From assembly GCA_039024295.1 (NCBI GenBank), contig JBCDIQ010000103.1:1-15444 (forward strand): a stretch of DNA of 15,444 nt, read 5' to 3'. This document shows positions 14,411 to 15,444 of the stretch, in pieces. The stretch is from JBCDIQ01 sp039024295 (lineage in GTDB: Bacteria; Bacteroidota; Bacteroidia; J057). Position 1 is the first letter of the stretch, and every line of letters begins with the position of its first letter. Both the position numbers and the translations under genes were made by a program. Below the pieces are notes generated by a model that had not been told where the DNA came from, made no database searches, and worked only from the letters and a program-made list of their open reading frames with translations.

Positions 14411-15421
14411 ATGAAAAAAATTCCTACGAGCTCTCCCCCACATATAGCCACAGTAGAAAGCGGGTATCCTTTGTTAGCCTGGGGCATTTTGTTGTTGTTG
14501 TCCCTTGTGTGGGGAAGTTCTTTCATTTTAATGAAGCGAGGGTTAGAGGTATTCACTCCCATGGAAGTAGGGGTGCTCAGAATGGTACTTTCTGGCTTAT
14601 GTTTGCTTCCCTTCGCCATCGGCCAAATGAAAAAAATCCGTCGCGAGGAATGGAAGTACCTGTTGATGGTAGGGGTAATAGGCAATGGGATTCCGGCCAT
14701 CCTGTTTCCACTCGCCATGAAACATGTGAACAGTGCAACTACGGGTATTCTAAATGCAACCACCCCGCTGTTTGCCTTAATCATTGGCAGCATGGCCTTC
14801 GGATTTGCCTTTTCGCGTCAACGTTCTGTTGGGATTGTGCTGGGCTTGGCTGGGACCTTGATGCTGATTTTGCTTAAAGACGAGCAAATTGATTTTGTCC
14901 AAAATTTTCAATATTCCCTGCTCATCCTGCTCGCCACCTTGGGCTATGGCATCAGTGTCAACCTGATGAAAAAATTTTTGCATAGGCCTCCTCCATTGTT
15001 GGTGTCAGCATTTGCGCTGTTAAGTATCCTGATTCCCTACCTGATTTATATGCTCCTGGGGACGCGTATCCCCACCTTGCTCGTGGAAGGTGCCACCAGT
15101 ACCTGGCAAGCACTGGGGTACATTGGGATTCTGGCAGCTATTGGAACAGCATGGGCACTTGTCGTTTTCAACCGACTGATTCAGATGACCGATCCGGTGT
15201 TTTCAGCTTCTGTTACCTATTTTATTCCCTTGGTGGCTATAGGATGGGGCCTATGGGACGGGGAGCTCGTCACCTGGCGAGAAGGACTTGGCATGTGCGT
15301 GATTCTGGCCGGGGTATTTCTGACAAACCGGGTCCGAAGCGGGAAGTCCACGAAAATTTCCTTAAATACTTCTTCTAAACTGCCGGTCACGCCAGTTCAG
15401 GAAGAGAATGAGGGCCAGTAA
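14411..15421 (+). CDS. EamA/DMT-family transporter
   Basis: 336 residues from the ATG at 14411; a TTG at 14399 is less likely, and TTGATTTG (14399-14406) there looks like a promoter element. About ten membrane helices in two EamA repeats: the first begins WGILLLLSLVWGSSFILMKRGLEVF (about 25-45) with the typical WGSSF, the repeat end has ATTPLFALIIGSMAFG; the second begins LLILLATLGYGISVNLMKK (about 170-190) and includes IGILAAIGTAWALVVFNRLIQ and SASVTYFIPLVAIGWGLWDGE. DMT proteins export or import small metabolites such as amino acids or nucleotide derivatives; the substrate cannot be told. The C-terminal tail (about 310-336) is hydrophilic. Its end overlaps an incoming minus-strand gene. Confidence 0.93.
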   Translation: MKKIPTSSPPHIATVESGYPLLAWGILLLLSLVWGSSFILMKRGLEVFTPMEVGVLRMVLSGLCLLPFAIGQMKKIRREEWKYLLMVGVIGNGIPAILFPLAMKHVNSATTGILNATTPLFALIIGSMAFGFAFSRQRSVGIVLGLAGTLMLILLKDEQIDFVQNFQYSLLILLATLGYGISVNLMKKFLHRPPPLLVSAFALLSILIPYLIYMLLGTRIPTLLVEGATSTWQALGYIGILAAIGTAWALVVFNRLIQMTDPVFSASVTYFIPLVAIGWGLWDGELVTWREGLGMCVILAGVFLTNRVRSGKSTKISLNTSSKLPVTPVQEENEGQ

Positions 15422-15444
15422 CAGGATGCCAGCCGCCATTGCAC
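15362..15444 (-). CDS. C-terminal end of a membrane protein (partial, cut by window edge)
   Basis: Reading the minus strand inwards from the edge gives AMAAGILLLALILFLNWRDR, then six more residues and TAA at 15362-15364. This is a clear membrane helix followed by a positive tail, as at the C-terminus of an inner-membrane protein. It would overlap the end of the transporter gene by 60 bp, in convergent orientation. Only 26 codons are visible, so the family is unknown and the call rests on the hydrophobic pattern alone. Confidence 0.5.
   Translation of the reverse strand, partial: AMAAGILLLALILFLNWRDRQFRRSI

Noticed and set aside
14383..14793. Upstream extension of the small minus-strand frame before htrA
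   Set aside because: Lies wholly antisense to the first third of the transporter, whose own frame is clearly coding; only the part outside the gene is kept as a candidate.
14404..14877. 157-codon + strand frame
   Set aside because: Shifted frame within the transporter gene; lacks the membrane helices that the real frame shows.
1..15444. Mobile element, prophage or CRISPR array
   Set aside because: No transposase, integrase, terminal repeats or regularly spaced repeats seen; gene content is chromosomal and ordinary in packing.

Overview
The window is a moderate-GC (by eye), densely packed chromosomal segment from a member of the Bacteroidota. Signs of this phylum are a secreted protein with a type IX secretion (Por) C-terminal sorting domain, a periplasmic-TPR LytS-type kinase paired with a LytTR regulator, few Shine-Dalgarno sequences, and promoter elements of the TAnnTTTG type. 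A Saprospiria- or Cytophagia-like host is possible, but I cannot place it further. No insertion sequence, phage gene, CRISPR array or tRNA is visible.

Layout, left to right. (1) 15-1913 (+): a T9SS-exported nidogen-like protein. It converges on a minus-strand cluster of a VOC-fold protein (1921-2568), an OmpR-system sensor kinase (2634-4097) and its response regulator (4176-4880). (2) A 127-bp divergent promoter region (4881-5007) separates that cluster from a second two-component pair on the + strand: a TPR/LytS kinase (5008-7095) overlapping a LytTR regulator (7079-7858). The divergent region holds three TCACA repeats in exact 11-bp phase over a TAnnTTTG element, the pattern expected of an OmpR-family binding site, so the minus-strand system is probably autoregulated. 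(3) 7979-9262 (+): an exported protein of unknown family with an HEAFGHG motif resembling the zinc site of M49 peptidases. It converges, with a 1-bp gap, on an unknown 112-residue protein (9264-9602). (4) 9778-11025 (-): a GT4-type glycosyltransferase with a TATATTTG element only three bases before its ATG. (5) 11026-11421: the only long non-coding stretch. It carries a 12-bp inverted repeat, a terminator-like hairpin, two palindromes, and a tentative resemblance on the minus strand to the 3' end of 23S rRNA followed by the start of 5S rRNA. (6) 11422-11910 and 11977-12726 (+): a DUF6265-like lipoprotein and a DUF481-like outer-membrane barrel. (7) 12738-14222 (-): an HtrA/Deg protease. (8) 14411-15421 (+): an EamA/DMT transporter. 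The C-terminal tail of a further membrane protein enters from the right edge on the minus strand.

The common theme is the cell envelope: two envelope sensors, a periplasmic protease, exported and outer-membrane proteins, a glycosyltransferase and a transporter. The best candidates for something undescribed are the HExxGHG exported protein next to the LytS/LytTR pair, the phased operator between the two divergent sensor systems, and the structured region at 11026-11421.
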